Shown here: positions 18,104-26,240 of the stretch, one piece after another
Numbering within the stretch: the first letter of the stretch is position 1
How the letters are laid out: each line of letters opens with the position of its first letter
NCBI GenBank assembly: GCA_021816935.1
Contig: JAKAWR010000006.1
Span: 22,977 to 86,976 of the forward strand
Length of the DNA: 64,000 nucleotides
DNA from: Actinomycetes bacterium
Lineage (GTDB): Bacteria > Actinomycetota > Acidimicrobiia > Acidimicrobiales > JAMCPL01
Direction of reading: 5' to 3'
Notes under the pieces: generated by a model
Database searches by the model: none
What the model saw: only the letters and a program-made list of their open reading frames with translations
What the model was told of the DNA's origin: nothing
Made by a program: the position numbers and the translations under genes

Positions 18104-19045
18104 TTGCCGGGAGAAACTTTTGTCGAATGGAATCGCGAGGGGGCCGGAGTCGGCACGGAGCCGGCGAGTACGGACGAGGGCAATCGCCGTGCGCCAACTG
18201 GTGCCGGTGAAGAGGAGGTAGGGCAGGCTTCAGGCTTCGTCGCCGGGAGCGCACCCTCCCTTGGAGCGGCCGTGCGGCGCGCTGGTGATGCGGTGCCGTC
18301 GGCGGGACAGGATGGCAGCGAGAGCGCGTCTGGTGACCCGAATGTGGCGACCAGCGCTACTCCGGGCCCGGGGGAGCCGAGAGAGGAGGGCCTTTACGTT
18401 CTCCACCTTTTCCTGAAGCCGAGGGGTACGGCTGACGTCGAGTCGGCGTGCGGTGCCGTGAAGCGAGCCCGTTCGGTCGGCAGCCAGGTGGTAACGGCAG
18501 CGCTGTTCGGTCACAAGGCGGACGTGGGCGTGATGGCGCTTTCCTCACGGTCGTGGCCTCTCAGGGATCTGCAGACTGGCCTGAGTCAGGCGGGCTTCGA
18601 GACCGTCTACTCCTATACGTCGCTAACCGAAGTGTCGGAGTATGCCGAGGGGATCCCCGACGAGATACGCGACGCGAGGCTGTATCCGCAGCTGCCTCCC
18701 GAGGGAATGGCGGCTTTCTCGTTCTACCCGATGTCTAAACGTCGCCAGCCGGGACGCAACTGGTATACCCTGCCCTTCGACGAGCGCAAGTCACTTATGA
18801 GCTCACACGGGAGGGTCGGCCGGGAGTTCCGCGGGCGGGTGGTGCAGCTTGTTACCGGCTCGTCCGGGCTCGACGACTACGAATGGGGGGTGACCCTGTT
18901 CGGCATATCGCATGACGATCTAAAGGCGTGCGTCTACGAGATGCGGTTTGATCCCGCATCGGCCAACTACGCGGACTTCGGGCCGTTCTATGCGGGCATG
19001 GTGGCCGATCCGGCGACAGTTTTCGAGCGTGTCCTGACGTCATGA
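18104..19045 (+). CDS. hemQ: Coproheme decarboxylase (HemQ/ChdC), chlorite dismutase family
   Basis: The conserved part covers the last 220 residues: FSFYPMSKRRQPGRNWYTLP (with the catalytic-type Tyr in NWY), FDERKSLMSSHGRVGREF (proximal His) and YEWGVTLFG, then a DxDDLKACVYEMRFDPAS-like block. These match the ChdC enzymes of Gram-positives, which oxidatively decarboxylate coproheme to heme b in the coproporphyrin-dependent route. The first 90 or so residues of the open frame are Gly/Ala/Ser-rich and unlike the family, so the true start is uncertain (TTG at 18104 is only the outer limit). The stop overlaps larE by 4 bases (ATGA). Confidence 0.88.
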   Translation: MPGETFVEWNREGAGVGTEPASTDEGNRRAPTGAGEEEVGQASGFVAGSAPSLGAAVRRAGDAVPSAGQDGSESASGDPNVATSATPGPGEPREEGLYVLHLFLKPRGTADVESACGAVKRARSVGSQVVTAALFGHKADVGVMALSSRSWPLRDLQTGLSQAGFETVYSYTSLTEVSEYAEGIPDEIRDARLYPQLPPEGMAAFSFYPMSKRRQPGRNWYTLPFDERKSLMSSHGRVGREFRGRVVQLVTGSSGLDDYEWGVTLFGISHDDLKACVYEMRFDPASANYADFGPFYAGMVADPATVFERVLTS

Positions 19046-20061
19046 GCGCGGCCGGCTCGCGCCGGGAGGTCTTGGTAACGGTAGGTCGGCCGAATGCACC
19101 AGAGGGTGCGGAGCCGGCAGAGGGAGCACACCCGGTGGAGTTGGCAGGGGTAGCAGAGGGTGCAGAGCCAGTGGAATTGGCAGAGGGTGCAGAGCTGGCG
19201 GGCAAAGGGGCCGGCGACGTGAGCGGCGAGATCGAGCACAAGATCAGCCTGCTCGAAGAGCGTCTCGCAGGCCTGGGGAGCGTGGTGGTTGCTTTCTCGG
19301 GGGGGGTCGACTCGGCGCTGCTTGCGTGGACCGCAAACCGGGTACTCGGCGACCGGGCACTGGCGGCGACCGCCGTGTCCGTATCGCTTGCGCCGGCGGA
19401 GCGGCGATGGTGCGAGAGCCTAGCGGCAGAGTGGGGTATGCAGTGGCGTGAAGTCTTCACCCGCGAGATGGACGATCCGCTCTACCTGGCGAACGGTACC
19501 GACCGCTGCTATCACTGCAAGAGCGCGCTGATGGACGCGCTGGAACCGCTGGCCGCCCCCGGCGGTGCCCGGATCGCGCTGGGGGTGAACGTGGATGATC
19601 TGGGTGAGTTCAGGCCCGGCCAGGAGGCTGCTCGAGAGCGCGGTGCCGTGTTCCCTCTCGTTGACGCCGGGATGACCAAAGCCGAGATCAGGTTGGCAGC
19701 GAGAATGGCGGGCCTTTCTGTGTGGGACAAACCGGCGATGCCGTGCCTGGCATCTCGCATATCGCACGACCTGCGGGTCGACGGGGCCAAGCTTGACGCC
19801 GTAGGTCGGGCCGAAGCCGCTCTGGCCGGTATGGGCTTCCGTGAGGTGCGCGTGCGCCACCACGGCGACATAGCGCGCCTGGAGTTTCCTGTCGCGGATC
19901 TTGCAAGGGCACTGGAGCTGAGGGAGGGGCTGGTTGGCGCCGTGCAGGAGGCAGGCTTCCGGTACGTCACACTCGACCTGGAGGGCTTGCGGTCGGGTAA
20001 CCTTGCGGTGACCGCGATCGGTCGTGCGATACAGGGGAGGCGGCTGCAGGCGGAACGGTGA
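19042..20061 (+). CDS. larE: LarE-type ATP-dependent sacrificial sulfur transferase
   Basis: 339 residues. The PP-loop SGGVDS (86-91) binds ATP, CYHC (156-159) is the family Cys pair, and Cys235 in PAMPCLASR matches the sacrificial cysteine of LarE, which donates its sulfur to the nickel-pincer cofactor precursor of lactate racemase. No larA, larB or larC is in the window, so the acceptor may differ. The first 60 residues are an imperfect repeat of AEGAEPVEL units (nucleotides about 19100-19205), which is not part of the family. The 4-base overlap with hemQ implies coupled translation. Confidence 0.87.
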   Translation: MSAAGSRREVLVTVGRPNAPEGAEPAEGAHPVELAGVAEGAEPVELAEGAELAGKGAGDVSGEIEHKISLLEERLAGLGSVVVAFSGGVDSALLAWTANRVLGDRALAATAVSVSLAPAERRWCESLAAEWGMQWREVFTREMDDPLYLANGTDRCYHCKSALMDALEPLAAPGGARIALGVNVDDLGEFRPGQEAARERGAVFPLVDAGMTKAEIRLAARMAGLSVWDKPAMPCLASRISHDLRVDGAKLDAVGRAEAALAGMGFREVRVRHHGDIARLEFPVADLARALELREGLVGAVQEAGFRYVTLDLEGLRSGNLAVTAIGRAIQGRRLQAER

Positions 20062-20129
20062 GCGCCGCTGAGCTATCCCGCAGGCGTGGTATCGGTTATG
20101 TCGAACCCAACTGAAAGGGAGTTAATCGG

Positions 20130-20366
20130 ATGAACGTGAAGGTCAAGCTTGTTTTCCCGGAGCAGCTGGTTCGGGAGCCGGTGATCGCCCGCTTGGCGAG
20201 GGATCACGACGTGGAGCCGAACATCCGCAAAGCCAATGTGGACGAGCGGGAGGGCTGGATACTGTGCGAGCTGAATGGCGATACTGACAACATCGATTCA
20301 GCGCTCGAATGGCTGCGGACGACGGGCGTGCGAGTTGAGCTACTGGGCGATGTTGTGGAAAGCTGA
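20130..20366 (+). CDS. Stand-alone NIL domain protein
   Basis: 78 residues: VKVKLVFPEQLVREPVIARL, then ANVDEREGWILCELNG and a helix ending in GVRVELLGD. This is the ferredoxin-like NIL domain usually fused to the methionine ABC transporter ATPase MetN, where it binds methionine, or found with ferredoxins in homocysteine-forming proteins. The stand-alone form is probably a small ligand-binding or accessory protein. It follows larE by 68 bases. GGGAGTTAA precedes the ATG. Placement near the SAM riboswitch unit fits a sulfur amino acid theme (inference). Confidence 0.8.
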   Translation: MNVKVKLVFPEQLVREPVIARLARDHDVEPNIRKANVDEREGWILCELNGDTDNIDSALEWLRTTGVRVELLGDVVES

Positions 20367-20557
20367 CAGTGCGGGGCTCCGTCCCCATGCCCCTCGCCAG
20401 CGAGTGCGTACGTTCGTGGGCGGGTTGGGTGCTGTTAGCAACGGGCTTTGCCCCCCACGCCGCCTCGAGGCGGTAGTGTTTCACAACGTCACAAGTCCTG
20501 GTCCCTGAAGAAGGGCCGGTAGATAAGCGGTCGAGAGAGGTCGAGAGAGGAGCGCAA

Positions 20558-21328
20558 ATGCCGGTAGTGGAGAGAGAGCGTAGGGGTCATGTCGAGATCC
20601 TCACGATCAACAGGCCAGAAGCACGCAACGCGATCGACGGGGAGGTGACCTCGCTTCTAGGAGGAGCGTTCGACGAGCTAGAGGAGGACGGCGACGCATG
20701 GGTGGTCATCCTAACGGGAGCGGGCGACAAGTCCTTCTCCGCGGGGATGGATCTGAAGGCCTTCGCCAGGGGAGAGGGAGGCGCCATCATCGGCGCAAAG
20801 GGCGGCTTTGCAGGGATCATCCAGCGGGACTTCCCGAAGCCTCTGATAGCGGCGGTGAACGGTACGGCCCTCGGCGGCGGTTGCGAAATCGCCCTCGCTT
20901 GCGACCTGGTAGTCGCGGCAGAGCACGCCACGTTCGGGGTCCCGGAGGTGAAGAGGGGCCTGTTTCCGGGAGCCGGGGGGTTGTTGAGGCTACAGAGAAG
21001 GATACCGTTGACCTTTGCTCTCGAGATGGCGCTCACCGGCGAACCCGTTAGCGCCGAGAGGGCTCAGGGGCTCGGTCTCGTGAACCGGGTGGTGCCGGCT
21101 GAGAGCCTTATCGACGAGGCTCTTTCCCTGGCCGAAAAGATCGCCGAGAACGCACCCCTGGCTGTGCGGTGGTCGAAGAAAATCATGAGGGACTCTATTT
21201 ACCTGACAGAAGATCAGGGCTGGACGCTCAACGCCGAGGGCGTGGGGATCGTCTTCACCTCGCAGGACGCCATGGAGGGGCCGAAGGCGTTTGCCGAGAA
21301 GCGCAAGCCCAACTGGCAGGGCAAGTAG
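20558..21328 (+). CDS. Enoyl-CoA hydratase/isomerase family (crotonase)
   Basis: 256 residues of the crotonase fold. The oxyanion-hole motifs are SAGMDLKAF and the loop NGTALGGGCEIALACDL; FGVPEVKRGLFPGAGG carries a Glu in the position of one catalytic glutamate of hydratases, while the second position has Gly (PGAGG), so hydratase activity is not certain. It ends with the usual EKRKPNWQGK tail. It probably acts on an acyl-CoA in fatty-acid or amino-acid breakdown. The gene stands 190 bases after the NIL gene, with GAGAGGAG before ATG. Confidence 0.85.
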   Translation: MPVVERERRGHVEILTINRPEARNAIDGEVTSLLGGAFDELEEDGDAWVVILTGAGDKSFSAGMDLKAFARGEGGAIIGAKGGFAGIIQRDFPKPLIAAVNGTALGGGCEIALACDLVVAAEHATFGVPEVKRGLFPGAGGLLRLQRRIPLTFALEMALTGEPVSAERAQGLGLVNRVVPAESLIDEALSLAEKIAENAPLAVRWSKKIMRDSIYLTEDQGWTLNAEGVGIVFTSQDAMEGPKAFAEKRKPNWQGK

Positions 21329-21405
21329 CCGCCGACGCGCCGCCGCCGACCGGGGTGACTGCCGGTGGCGGTGAGGGCGAGGACGGTTGGCGGAGAGGGG
21401 ATCTG

Positions 21406-21477
21406 ATGCTTGCGTGGCGTGGACAGCCGTGGGGCAGGGTTGCACACGCAAGGGCAGCTGCCGGGGAGGGGATCTGA
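21406..21477 (+). CDS. Possible 23-residue upstream peptide coupled to the CopD-like gene
   Basis: ATG at 21406 follows GAGGGGATCTG and opens a 23-codon frame (starts MLAWRGQPWG, ends GEGI). Its TGA (21475-21477) overlaps the ATG of the next gene in TGATG. GAGGGGATCTGATGCTTGC appears identically at both starts, 71 bases apart, so the region looks like a duplicated start segment. It could be a real uORF or only a duplication scar. Confidence 0.4.
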   Translation: MLAWRGQPWGRVAHARAAAGEGI

Positions 21478-21881
21478 TGCTTGCTCCGGCTGTCACGGGG
21501 ATCCGCCTGACGCTGCACGTGCTCGCTGCCACCATCTGGGTGGGCGGCCAGCTGACCGTTGCCGGGCTTCTCCCGACGGTGCGGTCGCTCGGTGGCGAAG
21601 CGCCCCGCCTGGTGGCGCGGGCCCTGGGGAGGTTGCTATGGCCGGCCTACGCCGTGCTGCTTGCCACCGGCATCTGGAACGTCTTTGCAATGGGTGTTCG
21701 CGGACATCCGCAGTCTTGGTGGGTTATCCTGTGGGTCAAGATCGGGGTAGTGGTCCTCGCTGGCGTGTCGGCCGCGCTTCATTCGATCGCCAAGAGCAGA
21801 GCCGGTCTTGCCGTCTGGGGGGCGCTGGCCGTGGCAAGCTCTCTGGCGGCGCTCGCTCTCGGGGTTTTCCTCTCCGGCTGA
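21477..21881 (+). CDS. CopD-like four-helix membrane protein
   Basis: 134 residues, about four transmembrane helices. The first helix has LHVLAATIWVGGQ with a membrane-embedded His followed by WxGG, typical of CopD/YcnJ-type copper-resistance membrane domains. The start at 21477 is chosen because GGGGAGGGG is just upstream and the hydrophobic core begins at once; the longer frame from 21387 adds an unlikely Cys/Arg-rich head. Copper handling is a family-level suggestion only. tatA follows 83 bases later. Confidence 0.7.
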   Translation: MLAPAVTGIRLTLHVLAATIWVGGQLTVAGLLPTVRSLGGEAPRLVARALGRLLWPAYAVLLATGIWNVFAMGVRGHPQSWWVILWVKIGVVVLAGVSAALHSIAKSRAGLAVWGALAVASSLAALALGVFLSG

Positions 21882-21964
21882 TCCGGCGGGCGTCGTGCGG
21901 TTCCCGGCGGGCGTGTAGTACAGTGGAGACGTGGAGGTTCACGTCCCTCTGATGGAGGTGTGAT

Positions 21965-22207
21965 GTGCATGGCGTGCTCGTAGCAGATATTTTCAGCCCG
22001 GATATCGTGGTGGTTGTTGTCATCGCGATACTCCTGTTGCTGGCAGGTCCCAAGCTGCCGAAGCTGGCCCGGTCGCTCGGGTCGGCTTCTCATGAGTTCA
22101 AGAAGGGTGTCGAGGAGGGGAAGGCGGCAGCAGAGGAGTCCGGAAAGGGGCCGGCGACTGGCAGCACGGAATCCAAGGCTGAGCCGAAGAGCGAATCGGG
22201 CGAATAA
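21965..22207 (+). CDS. tatA: Sec-independent translocase subunit TatA/TatE
   Basis: 80 residues. A single N-terminal membrane helix (IVVVVVIAILLLLAG) is followed by PKLPKLARSLG and an amphipathic helix ending in SHEFKKG, then an acidic Glu/Lys/Ser tail. This is the TatA layout: membrane helix, hinge with Gly-Pro, amphipathic helix. It forms the pore-like assembly that exports folded proteins with tatBC, which are not in the window. The start is GTG at 21965 after GGAGGTGTGAT. Confidence 0.9.
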   Translation: MHGVLVADIFSPDIVVVVVIAILLLLAGPKLPKLARSLGSASHEFKKGVEEGKAAAEESGKGPATGSTESKAEPKSESGE

Positions 22208-22474
22208 GAGCTTCAGCGGTGGCGGCCGGGGGCAGGTGTGGGTGAGGCGCGCGGGATCAATGCCGACGTTCATCGCCCGGTTGGGAGCTTTCCTTCGCCT
22301 CCCTCGGCTCAACCACCAACCGCTTCCTGCCCAACCACCAACTCCCGCCTGAACGTAGCGTCGCTCGTATCCATTGCTTAATCGGGGGTGCCCCCTCGGC
22401 ACGGGCGCTGTCGCGGGATGGAACGCGGGCGCTGTCATCACCGGGCGCCAATTCCTGCTATTGTTTATCATCAA
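22208..22474. other. Intergenic region after tatA
   Basis: No gene is evident. It precedes the 163-nt inverted-repeat element; TTGTTTATCATCAAG just before 22475 could hold a promoter but no clear -35/-10 pair is visible. Confidence 0.4.
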
Positions 22475-22637
22475 GTGGTCCGTCCCGTAATTGGCGTTTC
22501 GCTCATGGCGAGCCATGGTTCGCATCATGGCAAGGACTAGGACGCAGGCGTACTAGGGAAGTACGACGAGGACAACGACACAGCCAGGAGTGAAGCTGGC
22601 CGTCGTGACGGAGCAAGTGGATTGCGGGACGGACCAC
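22475..22637 (+). other. 163-nt element closed by a 17-bp stem (structured RNA or MITE-like)
   Basis: GTGGTCCGTCCCGTAAT (22475-22491) is complementary to ATTGCGGGACGGACCAC (22621-22637) over 17 positions; the one non-Watson-Crick position is U-G if read as plus-strand RNA. Inside are CATGG/CCATG (22504-22508 and 22513-22517) with a competing CATGG at 22526-22530, CGTAC/GTACG (22549-22553 and 22561-22565) and GCCAG/CTGGC (22583-22587 and 22596-22600). No protein frame fits. No clear target duplication flanks it. It ends 162 bases before the oxidase subunit II gene. Confidence 0.6.
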
Positions 22638-22799
22638 CAGGGACGGTTAACGCTCCGGCCGCCATCAAGCCGGGCGTTGGCCCGGTGCCTGCGGGTACGG
22701 TGCCGGTGGGGTGAGGGAGGTCCTGCAGGGAACCTGTAGAGAACGGAATGCGCTCGGCCGGGGCCGGTGCGCTTGTTGCAGTAGGGCGAAACCTTTACG

Positions 22800-23747
22800 T
22801 TGGTGAACTCGAAAGGGAACGGAAGGCCCATCGGGCCGGGAGCGGCGGTAGCTGCTATTGGCTTCGTGGCTCTCGTTGCCGAAGGGTGCACGCTTCCGGC
22901 TTTCGGCGGCTACAAGGGCGCGACGACGCAGGCTCACTCCACTCACCTGCTCTACAGCTGGATGGTGATTGCCGCCCTGGCAGTGGGCGCTATTGTGGTG
23001 ATGCTTCTTCTGTGGGTGCTGATCCGCTACCGGTCTACGGGCCCGCGCGCGGTCGTGGGGGCCGGTGGGTCCCGGCGCGTGGCAGGTGGAGAACGTGGGG
23101 CTCAGCTTGACGCTGGCTTGCCAGGAGGAGGCGAAGGGTCCGGCGGCGAAGAGCGTATCGACGAAGAGCGCCGGATGCCCCGCCAGACTCAGTACCACCT
23201 GCCTCTCGAGGTTGTCTATACGGTGATCCCCGTGATCATTGTCCTCGTGGTTTTCTTCTTCACGGTCGGTACCGAGAACAAGGTCGATGCCGTTGTGGCC
23301 CATCCCTACACCACGATCAACGTAACCGCCTTCCAGTGGGGATGGAACTTCGATTACCCGAAACTCGGGATAGCCGTTCACGGCGTTACCCTCCAGAACC
23401 CGGAGATGGTGGTTCCGGTGGGCGAGCCTGTCCAGATCGACCTCCGCTCGCAAGACGTGGTGCATGGTTTCTACGTCAGGCAGTTCAACTTCAGCCGCTA
23501 TGCGCAGCCCGGCGTTCTCAACGAGTTCGACCTGACCGTCAGCCGCGCGGGCACGTACCAGGGTCAGTGCACGCAGTTCTGTGGCCTTTACCATGCGCAG
23601 ATGCTGTTCAGGGTGAAGGCGGTTCCCGTATCCGGCTTCGGGGCATGGGTGCATGCCGAGCAGTCCCGCGGCACCACGAGCGTGGGCGCGCAGCCGTCGC
23701 CCCGGGTGAGAATCCGCAGCGACGTCTCGACCGGAGGAACCGGGTGA
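22800..23747 (+). CDS. ctaC: Cytochrome c oxidase subunit II
   Basis: 315 residues, start TTG at 22800 or GTG at 22803. A signal/lipoprotein-like segment (FVALVAEGC) leads to two membrane helices. The periplasm-side cupredoxin domain holds the CuA site: His in VVHGFYV and the loop GQCTQFCGLYHAQM with two Cys, a Glu-equivalent Gln position, His and Met. FQWGWNFDYP is the aromatic electron-entry segment. Between the two helices is a Gly/Arg-rich insert of about 50 residues that is not family-typical. It passes electrons from cytochrome c to subunit I, whose gene follows 93 bases later. Confidence 0.93.
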   Translation: MVNSKGNGRPIGPGAAVAAIGFVALVAEGCTLPAFGGYKGATTQAHSTHLLYSWMVIAALAVGAIVVMLLLWVLIRYRSTGPRAVVGAGGSRRVAGGERGAQLDAGLPGGGEGSGGEERIDEERRMPRQTQYHLPLEVVYTVIPVIIVLVVFFFTVGTENKVDAVVAHPYTTINVTAFQWGWNFDYPKLGIAVHGVTLQNPEMVVPVGEPVQIDLRSQDVVHGFYVRQFNFSRYAQPGVLNEFDLTVSRAGTYQGQCTQFCGLYHAQMLFRVKAVPVSGFGAWVHAEQSRGTTSVGAQPSPRVRIRSDVSTGGTG

Positions 23748-23840
23748 TGGCGGCGTGCCCGAGGGAGTGCCTGCGACCGCGCCGGAGAGCATGCGGGTGG
23801 TGCAAGTGAGAGGCGGCGAGGAGAACGTAGGCAGGGCATC

Positions 23841-26108
23841 GTGACGATTCTGGCTGAGCTACCTGCGGCAGTTGCGCATCCGCCGCAGGAGCATCACGCA
23901 CCGGAGCCGAGCGGGATAGTCAAGTGGCTCACCAGCACCGACCACAAGGTGATCGGGAAGTCCTACATGTTCACCTCTCTTGTGTACCTGATAATCGCCG
24001 GGTTCATGGCGCTCTTGATCCGCCAGCAGCTCATCAGCCCCCACGGCACCCTGCTCACGTTCCAGCAGTACAACGAGCTGTTCACCATGCACGGCAGTCT
24101 GATGATCTACCTTTTCGTGGGCCCGTTCGCCTTCGGCGGGCTTGCCAATCTCGTCGTGCCGATCCAGATCGGAGCGCCGGACATGGCCTTCCCGCGTCTG
24201 AACGCCCTCTCTTACTGGCTGTACCTGGGCGGGTCGATCACCATGCTCCTGGGATTCTTCGTTGCGGGAGGGGCAGCCGACTTCGGATGGGTCGGGTACG
24301 CTCCGCTGTCGAGCGCCGTCAACTCGCCCGGCCTGGGTGCCGACGTGTGGATCGCAGCGCTCATCCTTACCGGCTTCTCGGCGATTTTCACCGGGGTGAA
24401 CCTCGTGACCACGATCTTCTACCTCAGGGCACCCGGGATGACGATGTTTCGCATGCCGATATTCGTCTGGAACATGCTGGTAACGGCGATCCTCATCCTC
24501 ATAGCCTTTCCCGTGCTGACCAGCGCGCTCGTGATGCTGTGGGCAGATCGCCACTTCGGCATGCACATCTTCTCCGTTGCGGGAGGCGGGGTTCCGGTCC
24601 TCTGGCAGAACCTGTTCTGGTTCTGGGGCCATCCGGAGGTGTACATCCTCGCCCTGCCGTTCTTTGGTGTAGTGAGCGAGATCATACCGGTCTTCTCGGG
24701 CAAGCCCCTCTTCGGCTACAAGGGGATGATCTTCGCCACCCTGACCATAGCGGCGCTGTCCACCGGCGTGTGGGGGCATCACATGTTCACAACCGGGGTG
24801 GTGCTGCTCCCGTTCTTTTCCCTACTCTCGCTGCTTATCGCCGTACCCACGGGCATCAAGTTCTTCAACTGGATCGGGACCATGTGGCGGGGCAGATTGC
24901 GCCTTCAGACTCCCATGCTGATGTCCCTCGGGTTCCTTTTTACATTCCTGTTCGGGGGTCTGACTGGCATGTTCCTTGCGTCGCCGCCTCTCGACTTCTC
25001 CATGCATGACACCTACTTCGTCGTCGCACATTTCCACAGCGTGGTCTACGCCCTGGTGATGGCGGGCATCGGGGGGATCTACTACTGGTGGCCCAAGTTC
25101 TTCGGCTGGTTCCTCGACGACAAGCTGGGCAAGGTGCAGTTCTGGTTGCTCTTCATCGGTGCGAATGCCACCGTTTTCCCGCTTTACTGGGTCGGCCTGC
25201 TGGGAATGCCGAGGCGGGTCGCCGTCTACCAGACCGGCATGGGCTGGCACGCGCTCAACGTCGCCGCCACCATAGGGTCGGATGTCATGGGTCTCTCGTT
25301 CGTGGTCTTCCTGGTGAACCTGTACGTCTCGTGGATGAAGCGGGTGCCGGCTCCCGCCAATCCGTGGGACGGCCATACTCTCGAATGGTTCACCTCCTCA
25401 CCCCCCCCGCCCCACAACTTCCATCGCATCCCCCCGATCCGTTCCGAGCGCCCCGTGTGGGACTTCAATCACCCCGATGCGTTGGCTCTGCCGGCGCACG
25501 GGACGGCAACGGAATGGCGGTTTTCTGGTGAGGCGGAAGTGAGGGAGACCGGCTCGTTCGGGCATGGCTCCGGCGGTCCGCCGGGTCGTGCGCCTGCGTA
25601 CTCGCCCGGGACGCTCGCACACTCACCCGGCCCGGGAGCAGGAGAGGGTGGCGGAGCGTCGGGAAACGCCGTCGCCGGGCCCCGGCCGCCCGAAGGCAAG
25701 GATACCGGGGGCATGAGGGTGGAGGCCAGGCTGCTCATCGCCATCGGTGTGTTCATGGCGGTCGTTGCCGTGGGCTACTGGTTCTGGTCCGGCGAGCCTT
25801 CGGGCACTGCCATGCTCGTGGGCGCAGTGCTGCTGGGGCTGATGCCCGGTGGCTATTACTACTGGTGGTCCCGGCGGATGCGGCCCCGCCCGGAGGACCG
25901 AAGCGATGCGCGCCCTGAGGAAGGCGCTGGCGTGGTGGGTACCTTCCCGCACGGCTCCATCTGGCCGTTCGTCTTCGGTGCGGGAGCGTTCTTCGTTGGC
26001 CTTGGCCTGGCGTTCGGTTGGTGGTTCCTGCCACCTGGCCTGGGGCTCATCTTTGTAGCTGCTACCGGGGCAACCCTTCAGGGGCGCCACGGCGCCACCG
26101 CTTCCTGA
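23841..26108 (+). CDS. ctaD: Cytochrome c oxidase subunit I fused to actinobacterial subunit IV
   Basis: 755 residues. Residues 1-540 are the 12-helix heme-copper core with heme and CuB ligands in MHGSLMIY, HPEVYIL (with the cross-linked Tyr), HHMFTTG and HDTYFVVAHFHSVVY. Next is a Pro/Gly/His-rich linker (about 540-624). Residues 625-755 match the separate actinobacterial subunit IV (CtaF): four helices with YWFWSGEPSGTAML, RPEDRSDARPEEGAG and the GTFPHGSIWPF block. CtaF is normally its own gene, so this is a subunit I-IV fusion. No stop or frameshift separates the parts. Subunit III is not in the window. GTG start at 23841. Confidence 0.92.
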   Translation: MTILAELPAAVAHPPQEHHAPEPSGIVKWLTSTDHKVIGKSYMFTSLVYLIIAGFMALLIRQQLISPHGTLLTFQQYNELFTMHGSLMIYLFVGPFAFGGLANLVVPIQIGAPDMAFPRLNALSYWLYLGGSITMLLGFFVAGGAADFGWVGYAPLSSAVNSPGLGADVWIAALILTGFSAIFTGVNLVTTIFYLRAPGMTMFRMPIFVWNMLVTAILILIAFPVLTSALVMLWADRHFGMHIFSVAGGGVPVLWQNLFWFWGHPEVYILALPFFGVVSEIIPVFSGKPLFGYKGMIFATLTIAALSTGVWGHHMFTTGVVLLPFFSLLSLLIAVPTGIKFFNWIGTMWRGRLRLQTPMLMSLGFLFTFLFGGLTGMFLASPPLDFSMHDTYFVVAHFHSVVYALVMAGIGGIYYWWPKFFGWFLDDKLGKVQFWLLFIGANATVFPLYWVGLLGMPRRVAVYQTGMGWHALNVAATIGSDVMGLSFVVFLVNLYVSWMKRVPAPANPWDGHTLEWFTSSPPPPHNFHRIPPIRSERPVWDFNHPDALALPAHGTATEWRFSGEAEVRETGSFGHGSGGPPGRAPAYSPGTLAHSPGPGAGEGGGASGNAVAGPRPPEGKDTGGMRVEARLLIAIGVFMAVVAVGYWFWSGEPSGTAMLVGAVLLGLMPGGYYYWWSRRMRPRPEDRSDARPEEGAGVVGTFPHGSIWPFVFGAGAFFVGLGLAFGWWFLPPGLGLIFVAATGATLQGRHGATAS

Positions 26109-26240
26109 CCGGGAGCCGCTCCGCTGCTCTGATCGGGACGGCGATGCTTCACATTTTCCTAACAGCGTTATAACCCCATCCTCACCTGGGGGGTGTTAGA
26201 TGGTAGTGAAGACCGCTGAGAGTAAGTTAGGAGGTCGGCC

